Source: Lentzea nigeriaca
GTDB lineage: Bacteria > Actinomycetota > Actinomycetes > Mycobacteriales > Pseudonocardiaceae
Reading direction: 5' to 3'
Length of the DNA: 64,000 nucleotides
Assembly (NCBI RefSeq): GCF_016907955.1
Contig: NZ_JAFBCX010000013.1
Span: forward strand, 124,001-188,000
The first letter of the stretch is position 1; each line of letters opens with the position of its first letter. Below the pieces are notes generated by a model that was not told the DNA's origin, did not search any database, and saw only the letters and a program-made list of their open reading frames with translations. This document shows, in pieces, positions 44,101 through 51,697 of the stretch. Made by a program: the position numbers and the translations under genes.

Positions 44101-44500
44101 CGGCATCATGCTGGCGACCGACCACGACCCGCTGCCGTTCTCGGGCGAGACCCTGCTCGCGAACAACGCCCTGATCCGCACCGGTGGCGCGTTCTGGGGC
44201 GAGCAGCAGTTCTTCGGCGCCATCACGTTGTTCGCGCAGAACCTGCCGATCCCCGGTGTCGTCATCCGCGACACCGAGATCGCCGACTCCACCTACGACG
44301 GAATCCAGTTCAAGGGCGGTGGCGGCGAGATGCCGAACGTGCAGATCACCAACGTGCGCGTCGACAGGTCCAACAACGGCGCGGGCATCCTCGCCCAGGG
44401 CAGCGCACGTGGTTCCGCTCGCCTGACGAACGTCACGATCACCAACTCCGCGAAGGGCGACGTCGTCGTGGAGCCGGGGTCGAGCTTCGTCATCAACTGA
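41171..44500 (+). CDS. Multi-domain secreted GH87 alpha-1,3-glucanase (mutanase)
   Basis: The 1109-residue protein has an AAGGA Shine-Dalgarno and a signal peptide (residues 1-26). Domains in order: F5/8 type C (about 30-165), a second F5/8 type C (175-305), two CARDB repeats (317-420, 430-535), a CBM6/35-like region (SYEAENGRYQGQLL, about 540-700) and a right-handed beta-helix catalytic domain (about 700-1109). In that helix Asp894 (YADGINF), Asp917 and Asp918 (TGDDALAV) show the 23- and 1-residue spacing of the three catalytic Asp residues of characterised GH87 enzymes. It would digest alpha-1,3-glucan of fungal walls or dental-type glucans. It is terminated by the hairpin at 44512. Confidence 0.85.
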   Translation: MKNTLLRRAVSAALVTALALFGLTPSAGAAVVRLSATLTASSSNGPYGAGNAGDGNQGSYWESTNNVFPQWIQADLGTARDVSKVVLRLPSNWEQRTQALAVQGSQNGSQFTDISGSGGRVFSPAANNTVTLDFAATSVRYVRVTITANTGWPAGQLSEFEVHGESGPVDPPPAGDNLALGKPVEESGHVHDFVAANAVDGNTGMYWESNGFPGDLTVKLGANADLSSVVVKLNPDPIWGARTQNFEVLGRDSAATEFATLKARADYRFDPATGNTVTIPVTGRATDLRLHFHSNTGAPGGQVAELQVFGSAAPAPDLTVTNLTWTPTSPTETDAIRLTATVRNGGTLASGATSLNVTLGGNNAGIAQVGALAAGTTTSVTVDVGRRGAGSYPAAATVDPANQVAETNEGNNTFTSGSPLVVGQAPGPDLRITGITPNPSSPSAGQQVTFAVQVDNRGTSAAAASVTRVVVGSSTLTANTAAINAGQTATVTVGTWTATNGGATATATADATGLVAETDENNNTATQSIVVGRGASVPFTSYEAENGRYQGQLLEADAKRTFGHTDFGSESSGRKSVRLDAQGQFVEITSTVGTNSIVVRNSIPDAAAGGGQEATISLYANDRFVQKLTLSSRHSWLYGTTDDPEGLTNRPGGDARRLFDESSILLPDSYPAGTRFKLQRDAGDNAQFYVIDLIDLEQVAPPAPKPAECVSITQYGATANDQTDDADAIQRAVTADQNGEIPCVWIPEGRFRQEKKILTRFNSGGYNQVGIRNATIRGAGMWHSQLFSLIQPQDANTINHPHEGNFGFDIDDNVQLSDIAIFGSGRIRGGDGNAEGGVGLNGRFGKNTKITNVWIEHANVGVWVGRDYTNLPDRWNPGDGLQFSGMRIRDTYADGINFTNGTRNSTVFNSSFRTTGDDALAVWASKYVKDQTADVGRNNAFLNNTIALPWRANGIAIYGGSGNRAENNVVSDTANYPGIMLATDHDPLPFSGETLLANNALIRTGGAFWGEQQFFGAITLFAQNLPIPGVVIRDTEIADSTYDGIQFKGGGGEMPNVQITNVRVDRSNNGAGILAQGSARGSARLTNVTITNSAKGDVVVEPGSSFVIN

Positions 44501-44511
44501 GTCGCATTTAG

Positions 44512-44550
44512 AACCACCTCCGGTCGGGTATCCCCTGGCCGGAGGTGGTT
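44512..44550 (+). promoter_or_regulatory. 12-bp hairpin containing the Shine-Dalgarno of the universal stress gene
   Basis: AACCACCTCCGG (44512-44523) and CCGGAGGTGGTT (44539-44550) pair perfectly with a 15-nt loop. The right arm contains GGAGGTGG, the Shine-Dalgarno of the USP start at 44555. It can serve as a terminator of the GH87 gene and, in a read-through transcript, hide the USP ribosome site. Confidence 0.6.
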
Positions 44551-44554
44551 TCCC

Positions 44555-45406
44555 ATGCCTGTTGTCGTGGTCGGGTTCGACGGCTCCGACCTCGCCCGCC
44601 AAGCCGTTCTGTGGGGCGCCGAGGAGGCTTCCCGCTCCGGCGCGGCCCTCCAGGTCGTCCAGGCCGTCCGCGCGCCTCTGCCGGAGCCCGTCTTCACCCC
44701 GATGACCACACCGGTGCCGGAGTTCGTCACCGAGGAGACGATGAGGCGCTCCGCCGAGGACCACCTCGCCGAGATCGCCGCCGAGATCAGGCGAAGCTGG
44801 CCGAACCTGCGGGTGTCCACGCGCGTGGGCCTGGGCCGCCCGGTCGACGTGCTGGCGATGGAGGACGGCGAGCTGCTGGTGCTCGGCTCGTCCGGCCGCA
44901 CCGGCATCGCCGAGATGTTCCTCGGCTCCACCGCCGCCGAACTGGTGTCGATCGGCGGACGCCCGGTCGTCGTGACGCGTTCCGGCCCGCTGGACGGCCG
45001 CGTGGTCGTCGGCGTCGACGGCTCCGATACCTCGACCGACGCGATCGACTTCGCGTTCGCCTTCGCGTCCCGTCACGGCCGCGAGCTCCTGGCCATCCAC
45101 GCGTGGAACGACGTCGGCTGGGCCGAGCTGCCCGAGCAGGACTGGGACCACGTCCGCGTCGACCTCGCCAAGCTCCTGGAGGACCAGCTCGCCGACCAAC
45201 GCGCACAGCACCCCGAGGTGCACGTCGCGCAGGAAGTCGCATTCGACGCACCCGCGCGCGCGTTGCTCCAAGCGGCCGACGGCGCCGCCCTCGTCGTCGT
45301 GGGCAGCCACGGCCGCGGCGCGGTGAAGCGTGCAATTCTGGGTTCGGTGAGCCACGCTGTGCTGCACCACGCGCCGTGCCCGGTCGCCGTGGTCCATCGG
45401 AGGTGA
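44555..45406 (+). CDS. Universal stress protein with two USP domains
   Basis: The 283-residue protein has tandem UspA domains. The first opens VVVVGFDGSDLARQAVLWGAE and ends with LVLGSSGRTGIAEMFLGS; the second opens VVVGVDGSDTSTDAID and ends VVVGSHGRGAVKRAILGSVSHAVLHHAPCPVAVV. Both have the GX2GX9G(S/T) ATP-binding pattern. Two-domain USPs are common in actinomycetes. The Shine-Dalgarno GGAGG lies in a hairpin. A lipoprotein gene follows 6 bp downstream. Confidence 0.92.
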   Translation: MPVVVVGFDGSDLARQAVLWGAEEASRSGAALQVVQAVRAPLPEPVFTPMTTPVPEFVTEETMRRSAEDHLAEIAAEIRRSWPNLRVSTRVGLGRPVDVLAMEDGELLVLGSSGRTGIAEMFLGSTAAELVSIGGRPVVVTRSGPLDGRVVVGVDGSDTSTDAIDFAFAFASRHGRELLAIHAWNDVGWAELPEQDWDHVRVDLAKLLEDQLADQRAQHPEVHVAQEVAFDAPARALLQAADGAALVVVGSHGRGAVKRAILGSVSHAVLHHAPCPVAVVHRR

Positions 45407-45412
45407 CGCGAA

Positions 45413-45811
45413 ATGCGCGGGTTAGCGGCCGTGCTGTTGTGCCTGATGCTGGCTTCGTGCGCCGGTCAACAGCCACCGCCCCAGGCCCCTGCGTCCAGCT
45501 CACCGACCAGTGACACGTCCACACCGAGCATCCCGGCGCCCTTGCCACCGTCGTCCGCGCCGATCACGACTCCATCGCGCGCGCTGGAGCCGGGCATCAC
45601 CGTGCGGGGCACGGTGTCGTCGGGTGTCGAAGCCGGCTGCCTGGTCCTGGACACCGGCACCGCGCAGTACCTGCTGCTCGGCGCCGACCCCGCGATCGCG
45701 GTGGCCGGTGCCGAGGTGGAGGTGACGGGACGGGCCGAGCCGGGCGCGATGACCACGTGCCAGCAGGGCACGCCGTTCCAGGTGACGAAGACCCAGCGCG
45801 TCGGCGGCTGA
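45413..45811 (+). CDS. Putative lipoprotein, OB-like fold, unknown function
   Basis: The 132-residue protein has a lipoprotein signal with lipobox LASC (Cys16), a Pro/Ser/Thr linker to about residue 60, then a beta-rich part (ITVRGTVSSGVEAGCLVLDTGTAQYLLLG) with two cysteines. This resembles a small OB-like domain in secreted actinomycete proteins. The function is unknown. Confidence 0.7.
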   Translation: MRGLAAVLLCLMLASCAGQQPPPQAPASSSPTSDTSTPSIPAPLPPSSAPITTPSRALEPGITVRGTVSSGVEAGCLVLDTGTAQYLLLGADPAIAVAGAEVEVTGRAEPGAMTTCQQGTPFQVTKTQRVGG

Positions 45812-46038
45812 GATCCTTCAGCTCCGGACGAGTCGCCCCTGGATCCGACCTCGTACGTGCCGCCTGAGTACTTCACGGCCCGGACAGTCCGCTCATCCCC
45901 ATGCCACGTGCTCTACGGCGGCGAGTTCCAGAACGAGTTCATCTACCGCCAGCCCAAGACCAGGGTCGGGGTCGCGCTGGACACCGGACGCCGGTCGGGC
46001 CTGGTGGGACCAGCGAGACCAGCTCCCGGATCTCTGAC

Positions 46039-46971
46039 TCAGCCGAGGGCCTCGCGGAGGAACGCGGTCGCCTGGTTGATCGCGGCCTCGGCGGCGTGCG
46101 TGCCGCGCAACGCGTTCAGCATCACGAAGTCGTGGATCGCGCCCGCGTACCGGACGGCGGTGACGGGCACGCCCGCCTCGCGCAGCTTGTCGGCGTAGGC
46201 CTCGCCCTCGTCGCGCAGCACGTCGGCCTCTGCCGTGATCACCAGCGCCTGCGGGAGACCGGCCAGCTGGTCCTTGGTGGCACGCAACGGAGAGGCGGTG
46301 ATCTCGGCGCGTTCCGCCGGGTTCGTCGTGTACTGGTCCCAGAACCACTGCATGGCGTCGCGGCGCAGGAAGTAGCCCTCGGCGAACTGGAGGTACGAGT
46401 CGGTGTCGAAGGACGCGTCGGTCACCGGATAGAAGAGGACCTGGGCCTTCAGCGAGACGTCGCCACGTTCCTTGGCCTGCAACGTCAACGCCGCCGCCAT
46501 GTTGCCGCCGACCGAGTCGCCGGCGACCGCGATGCGCGTCGCGTCGAGGCCGTAGTCGGCGCCGTTGCTCAGGATCCACTGTGCAGCGGCGTAGTTCTGG
46601 TTGATCGCGACCGGGTAGCGGGCCTCGGGCGAGAGCGAGTAGTCCGGGAAGACGACCGCGGCACCGGCGCCGACGGCGAGTTCGCGGACGAGGCGGTCGT
46701 GGGTGTGGGCGTTGCCGAAAACCCAGCCCGCGCCGTGGATGTAGAGGACGACCGGCAGCACACCGGTGGCACCGGCGGGTTTCACCACGCGGACCTTGAA
46801 GCCGTCGAGCTCGACCCATTGCTCGTCGATCTCGGGCTTGTCGACGACACCCGACTGGACCTCGTCGACGGCCTTGCGCCCCTCGGCGGGCGGGATCTCG
46901 AACAGGAACGGCGGCTGGGCGGTGGCGGCGGCGAACTCGGCGGCGGCGGGCTCGAGAACTGGGCGCTTCAT
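46039..46971 (-). CDS. Alpha/beta hydrolase, hormone-sensitive-lipase-like esterase
   Basis: The 310-residue protein has the HSL-family oxyanion motif HGAGWVFG and nucleophile elbow GDSVGGN, with acid and base residues expected in ADVLRDEGEAYAD and GAIHDFVM. No signal peptide is present. It is 64 bp from the TetR gene, which shares its direction and lies upstream, so it may be under that regulator too. The substrate is a short-chain ester; nothing more specific can be said. Confidence 0.88.
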   Translation of the reverse strand: MKRPVLEPAAAEFAAATAQPPFLFEIPPAEGRKAVDEVQSGVVDKPEIDEQWVELDGFKVRVVKPAGATGVLPVVLYIHGAGWVFGNAHTHDRLVRELAVGAGAAVVFPDYSLSPEARYPVAINQNYAAAQWILSNGADYGLDATRIAVAGDSVGGNMAAALTLQAKERGDVSLKAQVLFYPVTDASFDTDSYLQFAEGYFLRRDAMQWFWDQYTTNPAERAEITASPLRATKDQLAGLPQALVITAEADVLRDEGEAYADKLREAGVPVTAVRYAGAIHDFVMLNALRGTHAAEAAINQATAFLREALG

Positions 46972-47032
46972 GACTGCTCCTTTACGTCGGATGCCATAAA
47001 GCTAGCGCGCGATTAAATCGCGCACAACGTAA

Positions 47033-47608
47033 TCACGGCCTCACCGAGGACGGGAATAGATCCGCGGTCGAGCGGACCGCCGCGACGGCAACGTCCAGAC
47101 AGGACAAGAAGTCCTGGCCCGTGCCGATCCAGCGCTCGACCGCCTCCTGCAGGCAGATCGCGACCAGCCGCGCCACGAGGCGGGCCTCCCCCGCTGCCGC
47201 GCCACGGTCCACCAGCGCGTCACACAAGGCAGCCGTGATCGCGGCATGCTTGGTGCGCTCACGCTCCCGCAGCTCGGGACTCGACTCGATCACGGCCAGC
47301 CGCTCGGGCGACCGGTCGACGCGGGTCACGAGCGCGGCACCGACCCTGCGGGCGGCGTCGAGGGCGATGGCCGGCACGGACTGCTCGGCCGAGTCGCGCA
47401 CCGCCTCGGCGATCGCCGGGGGCAGCAGTTCGGCACCGGCGAACAGGACCTCGCGCTTGTCCGGGAAGTACCGGAAGTAGGAGCGACGGGTGATCCCCGC
47501 ACGCTCGGCGATCTGCGCCACCGTCACGTTGTCGTAGCCGTGTTCGGTGAACAGCTCCAGCGCCGCTCGCCTGAGTCGATCTTCGGTTCCCGGATCCCAC
47601 CTGGCCAC
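47033..47608 (-). CDS. TetR-family transcriptional regulator
   Basis: From GTG 47608 the 191-residue protein shows the TetR HTH at residues 12-58 (ALELFTEHGYDNVTVAQIAERAG then ITRRSYFRYFPDKREVL). It is divergent from an NAD(P)-binding oxidoreductase gene, with a 16-bp perfect inverted repeat between them, so it likely represses both that gene and itself. The longer open frame (47623) is disfavoured because it runs into the operator. Confidence 0.88.
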   Translation of the reverse strand: MARWDPGTEDRLRRAALELFTEHGYDNVTVAQIAERAGITRRSYFRYFPDKREVLFAGAELLPPAIAEAVRDSAEQSVPAIALDAARRVGAALVTRVDRSPERLAVIESSPELRERERTKHAAITAALCDALVDRGAAAGEARLVARLVAICLQEAVERWIGTGQDFLSCLDVAVAAVRSTADLFPSSVRP

Positions 47609-47624
47609 AGCACACCCTAGCAAA

Positions 47625-47683
47625 GTGATGTCTCAGTGTGCCGTCACCGTGCTAACGTCAGTGATGACACACTGAGACATCAC
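47625..47683. promoter_or_regulatory. Perfect 16-bp inverted repeat between TetR and oxidoreductase genes
   Basis: GTGATGTCTCAGTGTG (47625-47640) and CACACTGAGACATCAC (47668-47683) are exact reverse complements 27 bp apart. Each half also contains an imperfect dyad of its own, so there may be two TetR dimers bound. The right arm ends 14 bp before the ATG at 47698 and the left arm begins 17 bp from the TetR start. Confidence 0.85.
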
Positions 47684-47697
47684 TGCGGGAGTACACC

Positions 47698-48756
47698 ATG
47701 AGCATCTGGGTCCTCGGCGCCACCGGCCGCGTCGGCAGCGCCGTCACCGCGCGCCTGCTCGACCGGGGCGACGACGTCGTGCTGGTGGGCAGGGAAAGCG
47801 GGCGCCTTCGCGAGATGGCCGCGAACACCGGCCTGCCAGTGATCATCGCCGACACGGCCGAGCGCATCGCGGCGGCGATCGAGCGGGAACGACCGGCCGT
47901 CGTCATCAACACCATCGGCAACTACGCCGAGTCCGCGACGGTGATCGCTCGCGCCTGCCTGCGCGGAGGCGGTCACTACCTCGACCAGGCCGCGGACCTG
48001 ACCGCCGTGCCCCGGCTGCTCGACCTGCACGACGAGGCCGCGGCGGCGGGCAGCACCCTCGTCACCGGCGCCGGTTTCGGTGTCCTCGCGACGGAAGCCG
48101 TCGTGGCGGCGCTGTGCGAGGGCCGTCCGGTTCCCGCCGAAGTGCGGGTGGACGCCCTGGCGTCGGTGGCCGTGGACGACGGCCTGCTGGGCACCGCCCT
48201 CGCCGCCTCGATCATCGACGTGCTGGTCACCGGCGGCCGTCGGTACCGCAACGGCAGGCTCGTGAGGTCACGCCTCGGCGCAGGCGCGCAGCTGATCACC
48301 CTGCCCGACGGCGAGCAGGCAGCGTCCTCCGAGGCACCCTCGGCCGAACTGCTGGCCGCTCGGCGCGCGAGCGGCGCTCCGGACGTCACCGCCACCACCG
48401 CGATGATGCCTGCCTCGCCCGTGGTACGTGCCGTGCTGCCGCTCACCGGACGGCTGCTGAGGCTGGAACCGTTGCGCCGCTTCGCGATCCGCCGGTTGGC
48501 CGGCACACAGGTCAAGGCCGCGCCGAGGCCCAGGACGCACTCGTGGGGCCACGCCGTGGTCACTTGGCCGGACGGCACGAGCCGGGAGGGATGGCTGCGG
48601 ACCGGTGAGGCCATGGACTTCACCGCTGCGGTGGCCACCGAGATCGCGGCACGGCTTGCCAGGGGCGAAGGCAAACCCGGCGCGCACACGCCCGCGGCCG
48701 CCTTCGGCCCCGATCTCGCCACCGCGGCGGGCGGCCGGATCATCACCCGACCGTGA
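47698..48756 (+). CDS. Saccharopine-dehydrogenase-like NAD(P)-binding oxidoreductase
   Basis: The 352-residue protein begins with a Rossmann motif (WVLGATGRVGSAVTARLL) and has the pattern of saccharopine-dehydrogenase-like or trans-acting enoyl reductase-like proteins (AVVINTIGNYAESATVIARACL, GGHYLDQAADL). Substrate unknown. Its last 14 bases overlap the 3' end of the convergent ceramidase gene. Expression is probably controlled by the divergent TetR protein. Confidence 0.75.
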   Translation: MSIWVLGATGRVGSAVTARLLDRGDDVVLVGRESGRLREMAANTGLPVIIADTAERIAAAIERERPAVVINTIGNYAESATVIARACLRGGGHYLDQAADLTAVPRLLDLHDEAAAAGSTLVTGAGFGVLATEAVVAALCEGRPVPAEVRVDALASVAVDDGLLGTALAASIIDVLVTGGRRYRNGRLVRSRLGAGAQLITLPDGEQAASSEAPSAELLAARRASGAPDVTATTAMMPASPVVRAVLPLTGRLLRLEPLRRFAIRRLAGTQVKAAPRPRTHSWGHAVVTWPDGTSREGWLRTGEAMDFTAAVATEIAARLARGEGKPGAHTPAAAFGPDLATAAGGRIITRP

Positions 48757-50743
48757 ACGCCGCCGTCGCGCCCGTGAAGCCGGTGATCTTGCCGGTCCAG
48801 CCGGACTTCTCGTCGCCGTGGTGCACGATCCGGTACGTGCCCGCGGGCGTGTCGGCCGGGATCTGCCAGGTGATCGTGGCATTCGAGAACGCGATGCCGA
48901 CCCGTTCCCACTTGTAGCGCGTGGACCAGTCACCGTCGTCGGCCACGCGCGTCCACTGACCGTTCACCTGCCGCTGCACCTCCAGGAAGGTGTGGTTGCG
49001 GTGCAGATTGTTCTTCGGGTGCCCGGTGACGAATACGGCCGTCACGGTCTCACCGCGCGTGTAGGACGACTTGGGCGCGGACAGGACGTCCCCGTACTTC
49101 TTGTCGGCCGGCTTGTCGTCGAGGACGACACCGGTCTGCAGGTTGATGTCGGTGAACGGCGGCTTGCCCGGCGCCGGATCGGCGGGCAGCGGCGTGCCGT
49201 TCCTCATCGACGCGGCCAGCTTGCCGAACTCCTGCTGGTACGCGGGCGTGGTGTTGCGGCCAAACAGCGTGGAGCCGCCCTCGTACTGCTGCGAGTCGTA
49301 CTCCTCCGGCGTTGTGACGTACTGGCTGTAGTCGTTGGCGTAGCCCTGGATCAGCACGTTCTGCACTGGCACGCCGAGCTCGCCGGCGACGGCCCTGCGG
49401 ATGCGCAGACCCGCGGTGATCGTCACCTCACCCGGGACGGCGACGAGGTGCAACTGTCCAATGCGGACGATCTGCAGCGGCAGCACGTTCGGCGTCGCGG
49501 CGACCAGACCCGTTGGCACCAAGGAGGCCTTCGGGTACTGGCACGACTTCAGCCACTCGGGCACCTCGATGTCGAGCGGCTCGAACAGCTTCTTCAACGG
49601 TGACTGCATGCCCTCGGAGAAGCCGGGGATCGCCGGGCCGTCCTCGACGCTGCCCGCGAACGTCGAGGCGCCGACGACTCCGGGGCACGTGGTGCCGGGC
49701 TGACCGGTGGTGGTGAAGCGGCCCTCGACCTGCACGGCCGACATGTCCACGAACCGCATGCGGTAGTCGACGCCGCCGTTCACGGCCTGCTGCGGGCCGT
49801 TGTAGATCTCCTGCGCCTTGCGGTTCTGGCGCTCACCGATGATGCGGGTGTTCTCCCACTCGTTCTCGGTGGGGCCGGAACCGGGCTTGAGGTTGAGGTT
49901 CGGCGACATGTCGCCCGCGTTGGTGTTCGGGAACGCCGCCACGAAGCCCGCGGTGTTGTCCAGGTACCGCACGCCCTTCTCGTCGTGCTCCCATTGGTAG
50001 GCCGCGTAACCCTTGTTGTCGGGGCTGATCAGCGTGTTGGCGTTGGTCACCGACGTGTTGTGGGTGGCGAACCAGCTGATCGCGCCGACGTCGTTGCCGG
50101 ACTGCCTGAACTTCAGCACGGTCATCTGCGGGTCGATGCCCTGCGGGAAGAAACCCTTGTCCGGGTTGAGGTCGAACGCGACGCGCGACCGGTTGACGCT
50201 GGCGTTCGTCAGCTCGCCGAACCCGAGGCTGATCGAGCCCGGCTTGAGGTCCTCGTGCGCCTCGACGATCGACTCGGTGATGCCGTCGACCACGGCCTCG
50301 AGTGCCTGCGGCTGCATACCGAGGATCGAGAGGTTGTAGGCGAGGTTGTGCGAGTAGCCGCCGGGGCCGCTGTGCGTGTGCGTGGCGGACAGCAGCAGGT
50401 TCTCGCGTGTGTAGGTGGTGCCGTACTTGGCCTGCAGCTTGGCGAGCACCCCCTCCTGGACCGCGCGGAAGATCATCGCGAGGTCGGCGTTGACGTACGC
50501 GACGCGCTTGTTCGTGGCCCGGTCGACCACGACGTACGCCCGCGACCGCAGCCGCTGGGCGATGCCCGTCGTCTTCTGGTCGAACTTGGAGTAGCCCATC
50601 ATGCCGTTCTCGGCGGCCGGGCCGGTGACGTCCGAGATGCCCCTGCCGACCAGGTACGGCTCGGGTTCCGCCCACGCGAACGGCCCACTGACCAGCACGG
50701 CTCCTGCCAAAGCGGCGACGACCGTCATGACTGCGGTGCGCAT
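48743..50743 (-). CDS. Secreted neutral/alkaline ceramidase
   Basis: From ATG 50743 (behind GGGGTG) the 666-residue protein has a signal peptide (VVAALAGAVLVSGPFAWA) and the neutral ceramidase family blocks: GRGISDVTGPAAENGMMGY at the start, ATHTHSGPGGYS with zinc-binding histidines, the SWFATHNTS block and the nucleophile-region NAGDMSPNL. The C-terminal Ig-like domain is present. It would split ceramide to sphingosine and fatty acid outside the cell. Ceramidases of this type are found in soil actinomycetes and mycobacteria. Confidence 0.9.
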   Translation of the reverse strand: MRTAVMTVVAALAGAVLVSGPFAWAEPEPYLVGRGISDVTGPAAENGMMGYSKFDQKTTGIAQRLRSRAYVVVDRATNKRVAYVNADLAMIFRAVQEGVLAKLQAKYGTTYTRENLLLSATHTHSGPGGYSHNLAYNLSILGMQPQALEAVVDGITESIVEAHEDLKPGSISLGFGELTNASVNRSRVAFDLNPDKGFFPQGIDPQMTVLKFRQSGNDVGAISWFATHNTSVTNANTLISPDNKGYAAYQWEHDEKGVRYLDNTAGFVAAFPNTNAGDMSPNLNLKPGSGPTENEWENTRIIGERQNRKAQEIYNGPQQAVNGGVDYRMRFVDMSAVQVEGRFTTTGQPGTTCPGVVGASTFAGSVEDGPAIPGFSEGMQSPLKKLFEPLDIEVPEWLKSCQYPKASLVPTGLVAATPNVLPLQIVRIGQLHLVAVPGEVTITAGLRIRRAVAGELGVPVQNVLIQGYANDYSQYVTTPEEYDSQQYEGGSTLFGRNTTPAYQQEFGKLAASMRNGTPLPADPAPGKPPFTDINLQTGVVLDDKPADKKYGDVLSAPKSSYTRGETVTAVFVTGHPKNNLHRNHTFLEVQRQVNGQWTRVADDGDWSTRYKWERVGIAFSNATITWQIPADTPAGTYRIVHHGDEKSGWTGKITGFTGATAAFTVG

Positions 50744-50768
50744 GGACACCCCACTAAGTGAAGGGGAT

Positions 50769-51629
50769 TCACATTTCGCGCTGAACGGTAGGTGATCCAG
50801 GCCACTCAGAGCAAGTGACTGCCAGTGCATTGGTGGTCACGACGAGCAAGATTCCCGCCCAATGGTGCAGTGCGAGCTGCTCCCCCAGCAGCAACAGCCC
50901 CGCGAGCGCGGCGAGCACCGGGTGCACGCTCATCGCCAGCCCGAAGAACCGCGGCGGCACCCGCCGGAGCGCGATCACGTCGGCCGCGTAGGGCACCACG
51001 CTGCAGAAGACCCCGGCGCCGACCGCGTAGAGCACCGCCGTTCCGGTCAGCCGGCCTTCCACCACCAGCAAGACCGCGACCGGGACGTAGAGCAGCGCGG
51101 ACACGCTCGTCGCCGCCGCCGGCGCCTGCAGGCCGGGCAACCGGCGGCCGACCACGCGGTTGAGCAGGATGTACGCGGCCCAGCACATCGCGGCGAGCAG
51201 CCCGGCGCCGATGCCGAGGTAGTCGCTGCTCGGCCCCGGCAGCACCAGCACGTAGACACCGACGGCCGCGATCAGCACGAACAGGACGTCCTTCTTCGTG
51301 CGCGAGCCGCCCAGCGCGACCGCGAGCGGCCCGAGCACCTCCAGCGTGACCGCGAGCCCCAGCCCGATCCGGTCGACCGCCGTGTAGAGGGTGAGGTTCA
51401 TGGTGGCGAACACCAGACCGAGCGCGATCGTCGGCCACCACTGCGCCCACGTGAATCTTCGCGGGTCGGGCCGGGCGACGGGCAGCAACACCGCCGCGGC
51501 CACGAACTGCCGCACCGCCACGACACCGGCCGGGCCGATCGCGGCGAACGCGTGAGCGCCCACCGCGGCACCGAGCTGGCTGCTGGCCGCGCTCGCCGTC
51601 ATCGTCGCGAATCCACGGAGGCTCTTCAT
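50769..51629 (-). CDS. EamA/RhtA-family drug/metabolite exporter
   Basis: The 286-residue protein has ten predicted helices and two EamA repeats (SQLGAAVGAHAFAAIGPAGVV and GAGLLAAMCWAAYILLNRVVG). The GLAVTLEVLGPLAVAL segment in the second half of repeat one is typical of the RhtA threonine/homoserine exporter branch. It is divergent from a LysR gene, whose product probably controls it. Confidence 0.88.
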   Translation of the reverse strand: MKSLRGFATMTASAASSQLGAAVGAHAFAAIGPAGVVAVRQFVAAAVLLPVARPDPRRFTWAQWWPTIALGLVFATMNLTLYTAVDRIGLGLAVTLEVLGPLAVALGGSRTKKDVLFVLIAAVGVYVLVLPGPSSDYLGIGAGLLAAMCWAAYILLNRVVGRRLPGLQAPAAATSVSALLYVPVAVLLVVEGRLTGTAVLYAVGAGVFCSVVPYAADVIALRRVPPRFFGLAMSVHPVLAALAGLLLLGEQLALHHWAGILLVVTTNALAVTCSEWPGSPTVQREM

Positions 51630-51697
51630 GCGCCCAGCCTGCGGTGTCGGCGTTGATACGAGAAATGCATGAGCCGATCTGGCTATACGCTGGACGC

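Noticed and set aside
43064-45397. 777-codon minus-strand frame opposite GH87 and the stress protein
   Set aside because: Shadow of two well-supported plus-strand genes; repetitive Val/Arg/Asp/His composition typical of antisense.
45857-46038. Plus-strand stretch reading GGEFQNEFIYRQPKTRVGV
   Set aside because: It has some coding look but no start, no family and it runs into the antisense of the esterase gene; too short to support as a gene or named remnant.
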